A stretch of DNA of 9,543 nucleotides from CAZHGD01 sp964531735 (GTDB taxonomy: Bacteria > Armatimonadota > UBA10988): assembly GCA_964531735.1 (NCBI GenBank), contig CAZHGD010000229.1, positions 1 through 9,543 of the forward strand, read 5' to 3'. This document shows positions 1 to 6,106 of this stretch, in pieces (the stretch's first letter is position 1; each line of letters begins with the position of its first letter). A program made the position numbers and the translations under genes. The notes under the pieces were generated by a model. It ran no database searches and had not been told where the DNA came from. It saw only the letters and a program-made list of their open reading frames with translations.

Positions 1-1
1 G

Positions 2-604
2 GCCGCGGCGCCGCGGCCCAACCCGAACCCGAAGCCGCCGCTGCCGGCGGCGGGCAACGCCGAAGCGCCGCCCGACCCGAAGCTCGTGCTGATGGACGAA
101 CGGTTCGCCCCGCCGCAGCTCGACTGGCAGCAGGATCCCCAGCGCGAACTGTCGCCCGGCGCGCTGAAGCTGCTCTCCACCGCGGGGCGGTTCACCATCT
201 CGGGCGCGCCCGAGACCCGCACCGGCGACTACCGCTACGCCGTGGAGGTGACCCGGCTGGCCGGGCCGACGCGCGGCCTGTGTGGGCTGGTGGCGCGCCT
301 GCAACCGGACAGCCGCACGGGCTACCTGCTGGCGTACCAGGGCGAACTGCGGTTTGTCGTGCTCCGGCTCGAAGGTGATAGCGTGGCCGAACTGGCGCGT
401 GGCGAGGCACCGCTACGCCCGGGTCGCAACCGGCTGATGGCCGAGTGCGAGGGCCCGCAACTCGCCTTCTACGTCAACGGCACGCTGGTGGCGCGCGTCA
501 AGGACCATACCTTCACCGAGGGCGGGTTCGGCATCTACTGTGACAATGGTGTACAGGCGAGTTTCACTCGTCTGCTGGCGACCGCACTGAGGCCGTGGCA
601 ATGA
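2..604 (+). CDS. 3' part of a gene: proline-rich linker plus C-terminal beta-sandwich (LamG/DUF1080-like) domain
   Basis: The reading frame is open from base 2, so the gene begins upstream of the window; the ATG at 86 is internal. About 200 residues are visible. The first 28 or so are rich in Pro, Ala and Asn (an NPNPKP stretch), which looks like a flexible linker. The rest (from about base 77) is one beta-sandwich domain that can be lined up with the three domains of the next protein: a DERF start, a GYLLAYQGELRF core strand, an NRLMAECEG strand, a FYVNGTLVA strand with the usual VNG turn, and a GGFGIYCDNG end. This fold resembles concanavalin/LamG or DUF1080 domains, which bind or act on carbohydrates. 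The missing N-terminal part could be a membrane or sensor protein, for example a serine/threonine kinase with an outside domain, but nothing here shows it. The stop overlaps the next start (ATGA at 601-604), so translation is probably coupled. Domain likeness was judged by eye. Confidence 0.85.
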   Translation, partial: AAAPRPNPNPKPPLPAAGNAEAPPDPKLVLMDERFAPPQLDWQQDPQRELSPGALKLLSTAGRFTISGAPETRTGDYRYAVEVTRLAGPTRGLCGLVARLQPDSRTGYLLAYQGELRFVVLRLEGDSVAELARGEAPLRPGRNRLMAECEGPQLAFYVNGTLVARVKDHTFTEGGFGIYCDNGVQASFTRLLATALRPWQ

Positions 605-2337
605 GGGGTCGGTGGCGCGTTCTGGGAGTCCTGTGCTGTCTGGCCCTGCCGGCGCCGGCGCAACCGGCGCCCGACGGCGGCGTGATCCTGCGCGAGACGT
701 TCCAGGACAACAGTCGCCACTGGCGGGTCGACGAATACAGCCGCTTGGCGGACGGCGGCTACGTCATCGAGGCGCGCAACAGCGGCGGCTACTACCGCTG
801 GCTGAATGAGCCGACGACGCTGGGCGACGTGACCGTGCGCGTCGAGGTCGAGAAGCGCAAGGGCAACAACGACGGGCCGCTGTTCGGGCTGCTCCTGCGC
901 GTGCAGGAGAACTGGAAGAACAGCTACTTCTTCGTCATCAACGGCTTCGGCGGCTACCTGTTCGGCAAGTTCCGCAATGGCAGCCCGAGTGTCCTGAGGC
1001 AAGGCAGCGACGCGGCCATCAAGCCGGGCGGCGCGAGGAACACGCTGACGGTCACGGCGAAGGGCGACCATTTCGATCTGGCGGTCAACGACCAGCCGTT
1101 GGGCACGGTGACCGACGGCATGCTGGCGACCGGGCGCGTCGGCTTGTGCGTCGAGGCGCCGGCCGCGGTGTGGTTCGGCAACCTGGTCGTGACGCGAGCC
1201 GGCGCCGCCGGCGCCGAGCCCGGGCGACCGGCCGACGGTGTGGTGTTGTTCGCCGACGACTTCCGCAACAACAGCGGCTGGGCGGTCGACGAGCATCGCA
1301 CCGTGAGCGACGGGTCGTACCACCTGCGCAACGAGGTGGAGGGCAAGAGCTACCTCAGTTGGCACCCGCGGACCAACGACCTGGCCGACTTCACCGCGCA
1401 GATCGAGGTCCGGCAGGTCAGCGGCTCGCCACGTGCGCTGGTCGGCCTGGCTTGGCGCATCCTGGACGGCGAGCACTTCTACTTCTTCGTCATCGGCGCC
1501 GACGGCCGCTACTATGCCGGGCTGCTCAACGGCGGGCAGACCAAGGTCATCTGCAAGGGCCGCGACGTCAGCGTGCGGGCGATGGGCGAGACCAACGCGC
1601 TGGGCGTGCGCGCCGAGGGCGACCAGTTCAAGCTGTTCGTCAATCAGGCCGAGACGGCGACGTTCAGCGACGGCACGTTCCAGCGCGGCTGCATCGGCAT
1701 GTACCTGGAGCAGGTGGGCCACGCGGCGTTCGACAACCTGCGGGTGATGGCGCTACCGCGGCCGGGCGCCGGCGGCGGCTGGCCGACCGGCCGCTCGGTG
1801 TACTGGGACAAGCTCGACCGCAACGGCCAGGGCTGGACCTGGCCCGAGGACCGCGATCACCGCTTCGACCAAGGCGGCTTCTGCGTGCGCGCGCCGGAGA
1901 AGGGCAGCCGGACGGTCATCCGCCAACCGGACGCGCCTCGTGGTGACGGTTGCTACAGCGTCAACGCTCGTCCGGTGCAGGGCAACCTGACCGGTTCGTA
2001 CGGACTGGTGGTGGGCGCCAACCGCAACATGGACAGTTTCTACTACCTGCTGATGAACGCCACCGGCCAGTGGTACGTTGGACGCTGCCGGAGTGGGCAG
2101 TTCGAGCCCCTCGGCAACGGGCTGATCGAGACGGTCCGCGCGGGTGACGCCGGCAACGACCTGCAAGTCACCTTGGTCGGTCGGACGATGCGTTACGGCA
2201 TCAACAACCAGCCGCTCGGCACGCTGAACCTGGACGCCGCGCCGCCGGGCGCGGTCGGCCTGCACGTCGAGAACGGGGTGGTGGCCTGTTTCCGTGATCT
2301 GCGCGCCTTCGAGGCGCCCGAGGAGCCGCGTCGATGA
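601..2337 (+). CDS. Secreted protein of three tandem beta-sandwich (LamG/DUF1080-like) domains
   Basis: The product has 578 residues. I chose the ATG at 601, which overlaps the previous stop as ATGA, over the in-frame GTG at 595. It gives a clean signal peptide: Arg-rich MRGRWR, a hydrophobic stretch, then PAPAQPA around residues 16-23. Three domains follow at about residues 27-200, 214-385 and 399-572. Each repeats one plan: an aromatic/acidic start (ETFQDN, DDFRNN, WDKLDR), a core strand (SYFFVINGFGGYLFG, FYFFVIGADGRYYAG, FYYLLMNATGQWYVG), an N-x-L-x-V strand, a VN or INN turn, and an end of the type G-x-x-GxxxE...F.NL.V. The third copy is the most divergent. No catalytic residues can be named. 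Such domains commonly bind polysaccharide at the cell surface or in the periplasm, so a binding or scaffold role is more likely than catalysis. It sits between the related upstream gene and the M28 lipoprotein, with four-base overlaps on both sides, so all three are probably made together. Confidence 0.9.
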   Translation: MRGRWRVLGVLCCLALPAPAQPAPDGGVILRETFQDNSRHWRVDEYSRLADGGYVIEARNSGGYYRWLNEPTTLGDVTVRVEVEKRKGNNDGPLFGLLLRVQENWKNSYFFVINGFGGYLFGKFRNGSPSVLRQGSDAAIKPGGARNTLTVTAKGDHFDLAVNDQPLGTVTDGMLATGRVGLCVEAPAAVWFGNLVVTRAGAAGAEPGRPADGVVLFADDFRNNSGWAVDEHRTVSDGSYHLRNEVEGKSYLSWHPRTNDLADFTAQIEVRQVSGSPRALVGLAWRILDGEHFYFFVIGADGRYYAGLLNGGQTKVICKGRDVSVRAMGETNALGVRAEGDQFKLFVNQAETATFSDGTFQRGCIGMYLEQVGHAAFDNLRVMALPRPGAGGGWPTGRSVYWDKLDRNGQGWTWPEDRDHRFDQGGFCVRAPEKGSRTVIRQPDAPRGDGCYSVNARPVQGNLTGSYGLVVGANRNMDSFYYLLMNATGQWYVGRCRSGQFEPLGNGLIETVRAGDAGNDLQVTLVGRTMRYGINNQPLGTLNLDAAPPGAVGLHVENGVVACFRDLRAFEAPEEPRR

Positions 2338-3353
2338 GGTTCTGCCGCCGGCCGGGCCGGCTATGCCGCTGGCGTGCGCTGCACCTGGGTGTACTGGGCA
2401 TGATGGTCGTTCTGCTGTCGGCGTTCGGCTGTGGCGCCGGCGGTCAGGGCGGCAACAGCAGCGGCCCGAGCACCATCCCGACCTTCGACCAGGCGCGAGC
2501 GTGGTCGAACCTGTTGGCGCAGACCAACCTCGGGCCGCGGCAGCCTGGGTCGGCCGGCCACGAAGCCTGCCGGCAGTGGCTGGTGGCCCAACTCAAGGCC
2601 CTGACCGACGACGTGACCGAGCAGAACTTCAGCGTTGCTTCGCGGCGGCGGCAGGCCGCGCTGACCGGCACCAACCTGCTGGCGGTCTTCGGCGCGGCGG
2701 CCAGCACCGACTTGTCGGCCAAGGCGCTGATGCTCTGCGCCCACTGGGACACGCGGCCGGTGGCCGACGAGGATCCCGACCTGAGCAAGCGGACGGAACC
2801 GGTGCTCGGCGCCAACGACGGGGCCTCCGGCGTGGCGGTACTGCTTGAGGTGGGCCGGCTGCTGAAGGCCCAGACGCCGAGCCGCCCGGTCATTCTGGCG
2901 CTCTGGGACCTGGAGGACTCGGGCAACCTGGCCGCCACCGCCAGTCTGCCGTGGCAGGGCTTCTGTGTCGGCTCGCAGTACTTCGCCAACCACATGGGCC
3001 GGCTGCGGCCCAAGGAGTCGATTCTGCTCGACATGATCGGCGATACCAGTCCGAACTACCTGCAGGAGCCGAACTCGCTGGCCTCCAACCCGTCGTTGCT
3101 GAGCCGCGTGTGGGGCGCCGGGCAGTCGCTGGGCTTCACCGCGTTCGCCAACTCCACCGGCCCGGTCATGACGGACGATCACCTGCCGCTCATCCGAGCC
3201 GGCGTGCCGAGCCTCGACATCATCGATTTCGACTACCCGGGACCGAACTCCAACCGCTACTGGCACACGACGAGCGACACGCCGGACCACTGCTCGGCGG
3301 ACAGCCTGCGGATGGTCGGCCAGACACTGCTGAAGGTGATCTACGGAGAGTGA
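2334..3353 (+). CDS. M28-family lipoprotein, glutaminyl-peptide cyclotransferase-like
   Basis: The product has 339 residues. The start ATG overlaps the previous stop (ATGA at 2334-2337), and an AGGAG at 2321-2325 lies 8 bases upstream. The N terminus is Arg-rich, then hydrophobic, then LLSAFGC: Cys33 fits a lipobox loosely (Phe at -2 is unusual), so a membrane lipoprotein is likely. M28 metal-site motifs appear in order: AHWDTRP (His137, Asp139), GANDGASG (Asp162), WDLEDSG (Glu194 as likely general base, Asp195 as zinc ligand), LLDMIGD (Asp233), TDDH (280-283) and WHTTSDTPDH (His311). The Glu-Asp pair, the DMIGD motif and the GVPSLDIID run before the WHT motif match bacterial glutaminyl cyclases better than classic aminopeptidases. 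Such enzymes turn N-terminal Gln into pyroglutamate on exported proteins; aminopeptidase activity remains possible. All expected metal-site residues are present, so it looks active. It is co-transcribed with the beta-sandwich proteins and the fucosidase. Confidence 0.88.
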   Translation: MRFCRRPGRLCRWRALHLGVLGMMVVLLSAFGCGAGGQGGNSSGPSTIPTFDQARAWSNLLAQTNLGPRQPGSAGHEACRQWLVAQLKALTDDVTEQNFSVASRRRQAALTGTNLLAVFGAAASTDLSAKALMLCAHWDTRPVADEDPDLSKRTEPVLGANDGASGVAVLLEVGRLLKAQTPSRPVILALWDLEDSGNLAATASLPWQGFCVGSQYFANHMGRLRPKESILLDMIGDTSPNYLQEPNSLASNPSLLSRVWGAGQSLGFTAFANSTGPVMTDDHLPLIRAGVPSLDIIDFDYPGPNSNRYWHTTSDTPDHCSADSLRMVGQTLLKVIYGE

Positions 3354-3356
3354 TTG

Positions 3357-4667
3357 ATGACCCCCGACGAGCTGAGCGCCCGACTGGCATGGTTCCAGGA
3401 CCTGAAGTTCGGCCTGTTCGTCCATTGGGGCCTCTACAGCCAGTGGGGCTGCATCGAGTCCTGGCCACTGGTGGCCGAGGACACCTGGGCGCGGCCCGAC
3501 GACCTGCCGGCCTGGCGTGAGCGCGGCCGCGACCTGGACCGGTTCCGGGCCGACTACCGCGCGCTCAACACCACCTTCAACCCGACCGCTTTCGACCCGC
3601 AGCCGTGGGTCGCAGCGGCGCTGGCCGGCGGTTGCCGCTACTTCGTGTTCACCACCAAGCACCACGACGGCTTCTGCATGTACGACACGGCCACCACCGA
3701 CTACCGCATCACCGCGCCCGATTGCCCGTACAGTCGGGCTCCGCAGCCGGACGTGACGCGGCGGCTGTTCGACGCCTTCCGCGAGGCCGGGCTGGCGCTG
3801 GGCGTCTACTTCAGCAAGTCGGACTGGCACTGCCCGTGGTACTGGGCGCCCGACCGGCCGGCGCTGACGCGCAATCCGAACTTCGATACCGCGGCCGAGC
3901 CCGAGCGCTGGGCCGAGTTCGTCGCGTTCGTGCACCGGCAGGTGGAGGAACTGGTCAGCGGCTATGGTCCGGTGGACATCCTCTGGCTCGACGGCGGACA
4001 GGTGCGACCACCGTCGCAGGACATCCGCATGGACGACCTGGTCGCCATGGCGCGGCGGCACCAGCCGGGGCTGATCGTGGTCGACCGCACCGTGGGCGGC
4101 GAGCACGAGAACTACCGCACGCCCGAGCAGGAGGTGCCCGACGAGCCGCCGCCGTTCGTCTGGGAGAGCTGCCTGACCATGGGCGACCAGTGGTCGTACC
4201 AGCCCGATGACCGCTACAAGTCGCCCGAAGAGCTGGTTGGCCTGTTGATCGACATCGTCGCCAAGGGCGGCAACCTGCTGCTGAACATCGGCCCCGGACC
4301 GGACGGTCGCCTGCCCGAGCCGGCGGTGACCCGCCTGCGCGCGGTGGGCGACTGGCTGGCGGTCAATGGCGCAGCCATCTACGGCACGCGCGCGCTGGCG
4401 CCGTACCTGGAGGGCCCGGTGGCCTACACCCAAAAAAACGCTACCGTCTACGCCATGGTCCGTTGGCGCGAGGCCATCGGGTTGCCGGCCGAAGTGGTGC
4501 TGCGCAGCCACCAGCCGGCCGATGGCAACGAGGTGCGGCTGCTGGGTTGGCCGCAGCCGCTGCCGTGGCGCCGCGTCGATGGACAGGCGATCGTGTCGTT
4601 GCCCGAGGCCGTTCAGGCGGCGCCGCCGTCGGCCCATGCAGTGACCTTGGCGTTCGGCCGGGCTTGA
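3357..4667 (+). CDS. Alpha-L-fucosidase, glycoside hydrolase family GH29
   Basis: The product has 436 residues and removes terminal L-fucose from glycans with retention of configuration. I chose the ATG at 3357 over the TTG at 3354 because GGAGAG (3345-3350) sits 6 bases before it. GH29 landmarks are all present: FGLFVHWGLYS (His24), TTKHHDGF (His102, His103), YFSKSDWHCPWYW (152-163), ILWLDGG with Asp212 as the expected nucleophile, YRTPEQ (253-258), a VWESCLTM segment (Glu270), GGNLLLNIGPGPDG (304-317) and NGAAIYGTR (337-345), followed by a short beta-rich C-terminal domain. The acid/base Glu is poorly conserved in this family, so I do not assign it. There is no signal peptide, so the enzyme probably acts in the cytoplasm on imported fucosylated sugars, unlike its exported neighbours. 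The gene starts three bases after the M28 stop, which supports the same operon. It contains a run of seven A bases at 4432-4438, out of keeping with its GC-rich codons. A decayed relative of its 3' end lies at about 5831-6039. Confidence 0.95.
   Translation: MTPDELSARLAWFQDLKFGLFVHWGLYSQWGCIESWPLVAEDTWARPDDLPAWRERGRDLDRFRADYRALNTTFNPTAFDPQPWVAAALAGGCRYFVFTTKHHDGFCMYDTATTDYRITAPDCPYSRAPQPDVTRRLFDAFREAGLALGVYFSKSDWHCPWYWAPDRPALTRNPNFDTAAEPERWAEFVAFVHRQVEELVSGYGPVDILWLDGGQVRPPSQDIRMDDLVAMARRHQPGLIVVDRTVGGEHENYRTPEQEVPDEPPPFVWESCLTMGDQWSYQPDDRYKSPEELVGLLIDIVAKGGNLLLNIGPGPDGRLPEPAVTRLRAVGDWLAVNGAAIYGTRALAPYLEGPVAYTQKNATVYAMVRWREAIGLPAEVVLRSHQPADGNEVRLLGWPQPLPWRRVDGQAIVSLPEAVQAAPPSAHAVTLAFGRA
4432..4439 (+). 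other. A-run forming an in-phase A AAA AAC heptamer inside the fucosidase gene
   Basis: Seven A bases interrupt very GC-rich coding sequence. In the reading frame they read CAA AAA AAC (Gln-Lys-Asn, residues 359-361), so A AAA AAC is in the phase required for -1 ribosomal slippage; polymerase slippage is also possible. A -1 shift would replace the last 75 residues with an Arg/Ala-rich tail ending at 4690. That tail resembles an out-of-frame artefact, and the GH29 relic has CAG AAG at the matching place, so a working programmed shift is unlikely. Confidence 0.3.
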
Positions 4668-4753
4668 CTCGGCCGGGCCGCTTGAGGTAACCAGGAGGCG
4701 TACCGCGCGGTGCCCTTGGTGTCGGCTGGCCGAGTTGCCTTCGGGAGGCTGCG
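4668..4753 (+). other. Intergenic gap between the fucosidase and the membrane protein gene
   Basis: These 86 bases hold no gene I can support. I see no hairpin followed by a T run, so no intrinsic terminator for the operon. A strong Shine-Dalgarno-like AGGAGG (4693-4698) has no convincing gene after it, and ACCGCGCGGT (4702-4711) is a 10-bp perfect palindrome that could be chance in such GC-rich DNA. The true ribosome binding site of the next gene is GGGAGG at 4743-4748. Read-through from the operon into the next gene is possible. Confidence 0.4.
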
Positions 4754-5818
4754 ATGGGTCTGCTGCTGCAAGTCCTCGGTGTCCTGTTCATCGTCGTGTT
4801 GGTGGGGTTGGTGGTCCTGTTCTTCGTACTCCGCCGCAAGCTGCGGTCTTGGGCGGCGGGACTGGAGGCCATGGCGTATGGCGACACGCCAACCCGCATC
4901 CACCTGGAGCCGTCCGAGGGAGACGAATGGTGGCACGCCGACGAGGTAGCCTCGCGCCGCGCCGAGTTCGCGCGGCTCGGTTTCGCCGAGACTGGAGTGT
5001 ATGAGCCGGACCGCATCTACGGGCTGCGGCTGGTTGGCTTGCACCAGGCCGAGCAGGGCCTGTTGGCCGTCGTCTACGACCACAAGCAGGCCGGTGTCTG
5101 GGTCGATGTGGTGGTGCGTTACCCCGACCAGAGCGGCCTGACCGTCTCCGACGGCACGCAAGGCCAGGAGGTGGATTCGACGCCCTGGTCGCGCACCGTG
5201 CGTCGCCTCGGCGCCACGGTCTCCGAACTGGTGGAGACGGCCCTGACCGAGCGGGGCGCGGGGCCGTGGTTGCCGGCCGAAGCCAGCGACTTCGTGCCGG
5301 CCTTCGAGCGCGCCTATGCCCGCGAGGTCGACTGGCGCAACGCCCGCGGCGGCCCCTCCGACGAGGAGATCCGGCGCGTGGCCGCCCAGTCGGGTGAGGA
5401 GCTGACCGACGAGGCGCTGGCCAAGGTGCGTCGACGTCTGCGCTGGCAGGCGCTCGCAGGGCTGTTCGAGGCCCTGCACGAGCGGCTGTACGAGGCACGA
5501 CGGCCATCGAAGGCGGAGCGCCACGAGTGGGACGGGCGCGTGCTGGCCGTGCACGAGGTGGCGACTCGTGAGGAGCTGTGTGAGTCGGTTGGCGAGCATG
5601 TCGACACGGATGACGAGGTGTACGGGCCGCTGCTGGCGCACTTGCGTGACGACGCGGGCAGCAACCGGACCGCGTTCGCCGCCGCCAATGCCGGCCTGGC
5701 CGAGGCGATGCAGTTCCGGCTGCTGGCCACCGTCAGCGAGCCGACCGAGGCCGATCTGTACCTGGCGCCCGGTAGTGGCGACGAAGATGACGACGGCGAC
5801 GAGGACGACGAGGGCTGA
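4754..5818 (+). CDS. Membrane-anchored protein of unknown function with an acidic C-terminal tail
   Basis: The product has 354 residues and I do not recognise its family. The start is well placed: GGGAGG (4743-4748) ends 5 bases before the ATG. Residues 3-26 form one strongly hydrophobic membrane segment followed at once by RRKLR, so by the positive-inside rule the remaining 330 residues should face the cytoplasm. Residues 80-130 look like a small alpha/beta or beta-rich unit (an IYGLRLVGLHQ segment, then LLAVVYDHKQAGVWVDVVVRY). Residues 145-325 are mostly helical, charged and rich in Glu, Arg and Ala, and may form coiled or bundled helices. The last 13 residues (342-354) contain ten Asp or Glu and no basic residue. 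No nucleotide-binding or catalytic motif is visible. Its codon use matches its neighbours. It is separated by 86 bases from the fucosidase and followed by a hairpin at 5840-5867, so it may be a single-gene unit. Confidence 0.88.
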   Translation: MGLLLQVLGVLFIVVLVGLVVLFFVLRRKLRSWAAGLEAMAYGDTPTRIHLEPSEGDEWWHADEVASRRAEFARLGFAETGVYEPDRIYGLRLVGLHQAEQGLLAVVYDHKQAGVWVDVVVRYPDQSGLTVSDGTQGQEVDSTPWSRTVRRLGATVSELVETALTERGAGPWLPAEASDFVPAFERAYAREVDWRNARGGPSDEEIRRVAAQSGEELTDEALAKVRRRLRWQALAGLFEALHERLYEARRPSKAERHEWDGRVLAVHEVATREELCESVGEHVDTDDEVYGPLLAHLRDDAGSNRTAFAAANAGLAEAMQFRLLATVSEPTEADLYLAPGSGDEDDDGDEDDEG

Positions 5819-5830
5819 GCGTCGGCCCGT

Positions 5831-6039
5831 CGCCCAGCGGCCAACCGTGAGGCGACTCGCGGTTGGCACGTCACGATTGCGTACGCAGAAGGACCGCGGG
5901 CGTTCACGCAGAAGCTCGCATGGTCTATGCGATGGTCCGCTGGTGCGAGGCGGCGTGTCGATAGCCGGTTGACACCTCTTGGGAGCCGGTGCGAACCGGG
6001 GCTCTGCCGCACCAGTTGGTCATGCTGGACCACAGCGCT
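5831..6039 (+). pseudogene. Decayed 3' fragment of a second GH29 alpha-L-fucosidase gene
   Basis: The core is 5882-5952. Read with one missing base near 5918-5920, it encodes YAEGPRAFTQKLA then MVYAMVRWCEA. This matches residues 350-373 of the intact fucosidase (YLEGPVAYTQKNA, then TVYAMVRWREA): 18 of 24 residues are identical, against 50 of 72 bases. Many of the base differences are in third codon positions, so the source gene diverged under protein-level selection before it broke. Upstream in the same frame, 5837-5854 reads AANREA, close to the family's VNGEA motif and at the same distance from the core. Downstream, in the shifted frame, TAG at 5962-5964 sits where the intact gene has CAG, about nine codons are missing just before it, and a weaker match continues (PVDTSWEPVR against PADGNEVR) to about 6039. 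The frameshift, deletion and stop rule out a working protein. The core is strong; the flanks are weaker. Confidence 0.8.
5840..5867 (+). terminator. Hairpin with GCGA loop after the membrane protein gene (possible terminator or 3' stabiliser)
   Basis: Bases 5840-5851 pair with 5856-5867 to give a 12-bp stem with a single G-U pair (5848/5859) around a GCGA tetraloop of the stable GNRA class. It begins 21 bases after the stop at 5816-5818. There is no T run after it, so a classic intrinsic terminator is not shown; it may stop transcription weakly or protect the mRNA 3' end. The wobble pair becomes a C/A mismatch in RNA from the other strand, so it is slightly better as + strand RNA. It overlaps the region that aligns with GH29 fucosidase and may have arisen from that decayed sequence. 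Confidence 0.5.
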
Positions 6040-6043
6040 GGTG
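5983..6043 (+). promoter_or_regulatory. Possible structured RNA leader upstream of the pilin-like gene
   Basis: Two foldable stretches lie 64-124 bases before the pilin-like start. At 5983-6004, CCGGT pairs with ACCGG around a GCGA loop, then after a two-base bulge GAG pairs with CTC. At 6010-6043, CACCAG (6010-6015) pairs with CTGGTG (6038-6043), enclosing TGGTC (6017-6021) with GACCA (6028-6032). I could not match this to a known riboswitch, and it overlaps the weaker end of the fucosidase relic, so it may be chance folding of GC-rich sequence. Confidence 0.25.
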
Positions 6044-6106
6044 GGTGGTCAATATGGCGTCGTCGTGCCTCCGCGCTTCCGGCCGTCGCAAAGCAAGGAG
6101 TCACGA

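Noticed and set aside
595..600. GTG at 595 as start of the three-domain protein
   Set aside because: The ATG at 601, which overlaps the previous stop as ATGA, gives a better start and signal peptide.
535..1722. 395-codon minus-strand frame
   Set aside because: It is antisense to the first two beta-sandwich domains of the secreted protein and is Ala/Val/Arg/Gln-rich with no domain pattern.
2361..4637. 758-codon open frame on the minus strand
   Set aside because: It lies opposite the M28 and GH29 genes, both of which have complete family motifs. Its product is rich in Arg, His, Gln and Val without recognisable motifs, as expected for the complement of G/C-ending codons.
4657..4680. Repeated CGGCCGGGC near the fucosidase stop as a terminator
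   Set aside because: The copies are direct, not inverted, and no T run follows.
4693..4711. Orphan AGGAGG with a palindrome, suggesting a small gene starting at GTG 4710
   Set aside because: The frame from 4710 runs into the membrane protein gene out of phase, gives a Cys/Trp/Arg-rich product, and the spacing of 11 bases is long.
4613..5869. 418-codon minus-strand frame
   Set aside because: It is opposite the 354-residue membrane protein, which has a good ribosome site and a clear membrane segment. The minus product lacks recognisable features.
5969..5974. TTGACA as a -35 promoter box for the pilin-like gene
   Set aside because: No acceptable -10 box lies 16-18 bases downstream (the bases at 17 are CGAACC), and the site is within the relic.
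5927..6106. Longer form of the pilin-like protein starting at 5927
   Set aside because: It would place 67 residues before the prepilin cleavage site and would be read through the fucosidase relic. The ATG at 6107 has a good ribosome site and a normal short leader.
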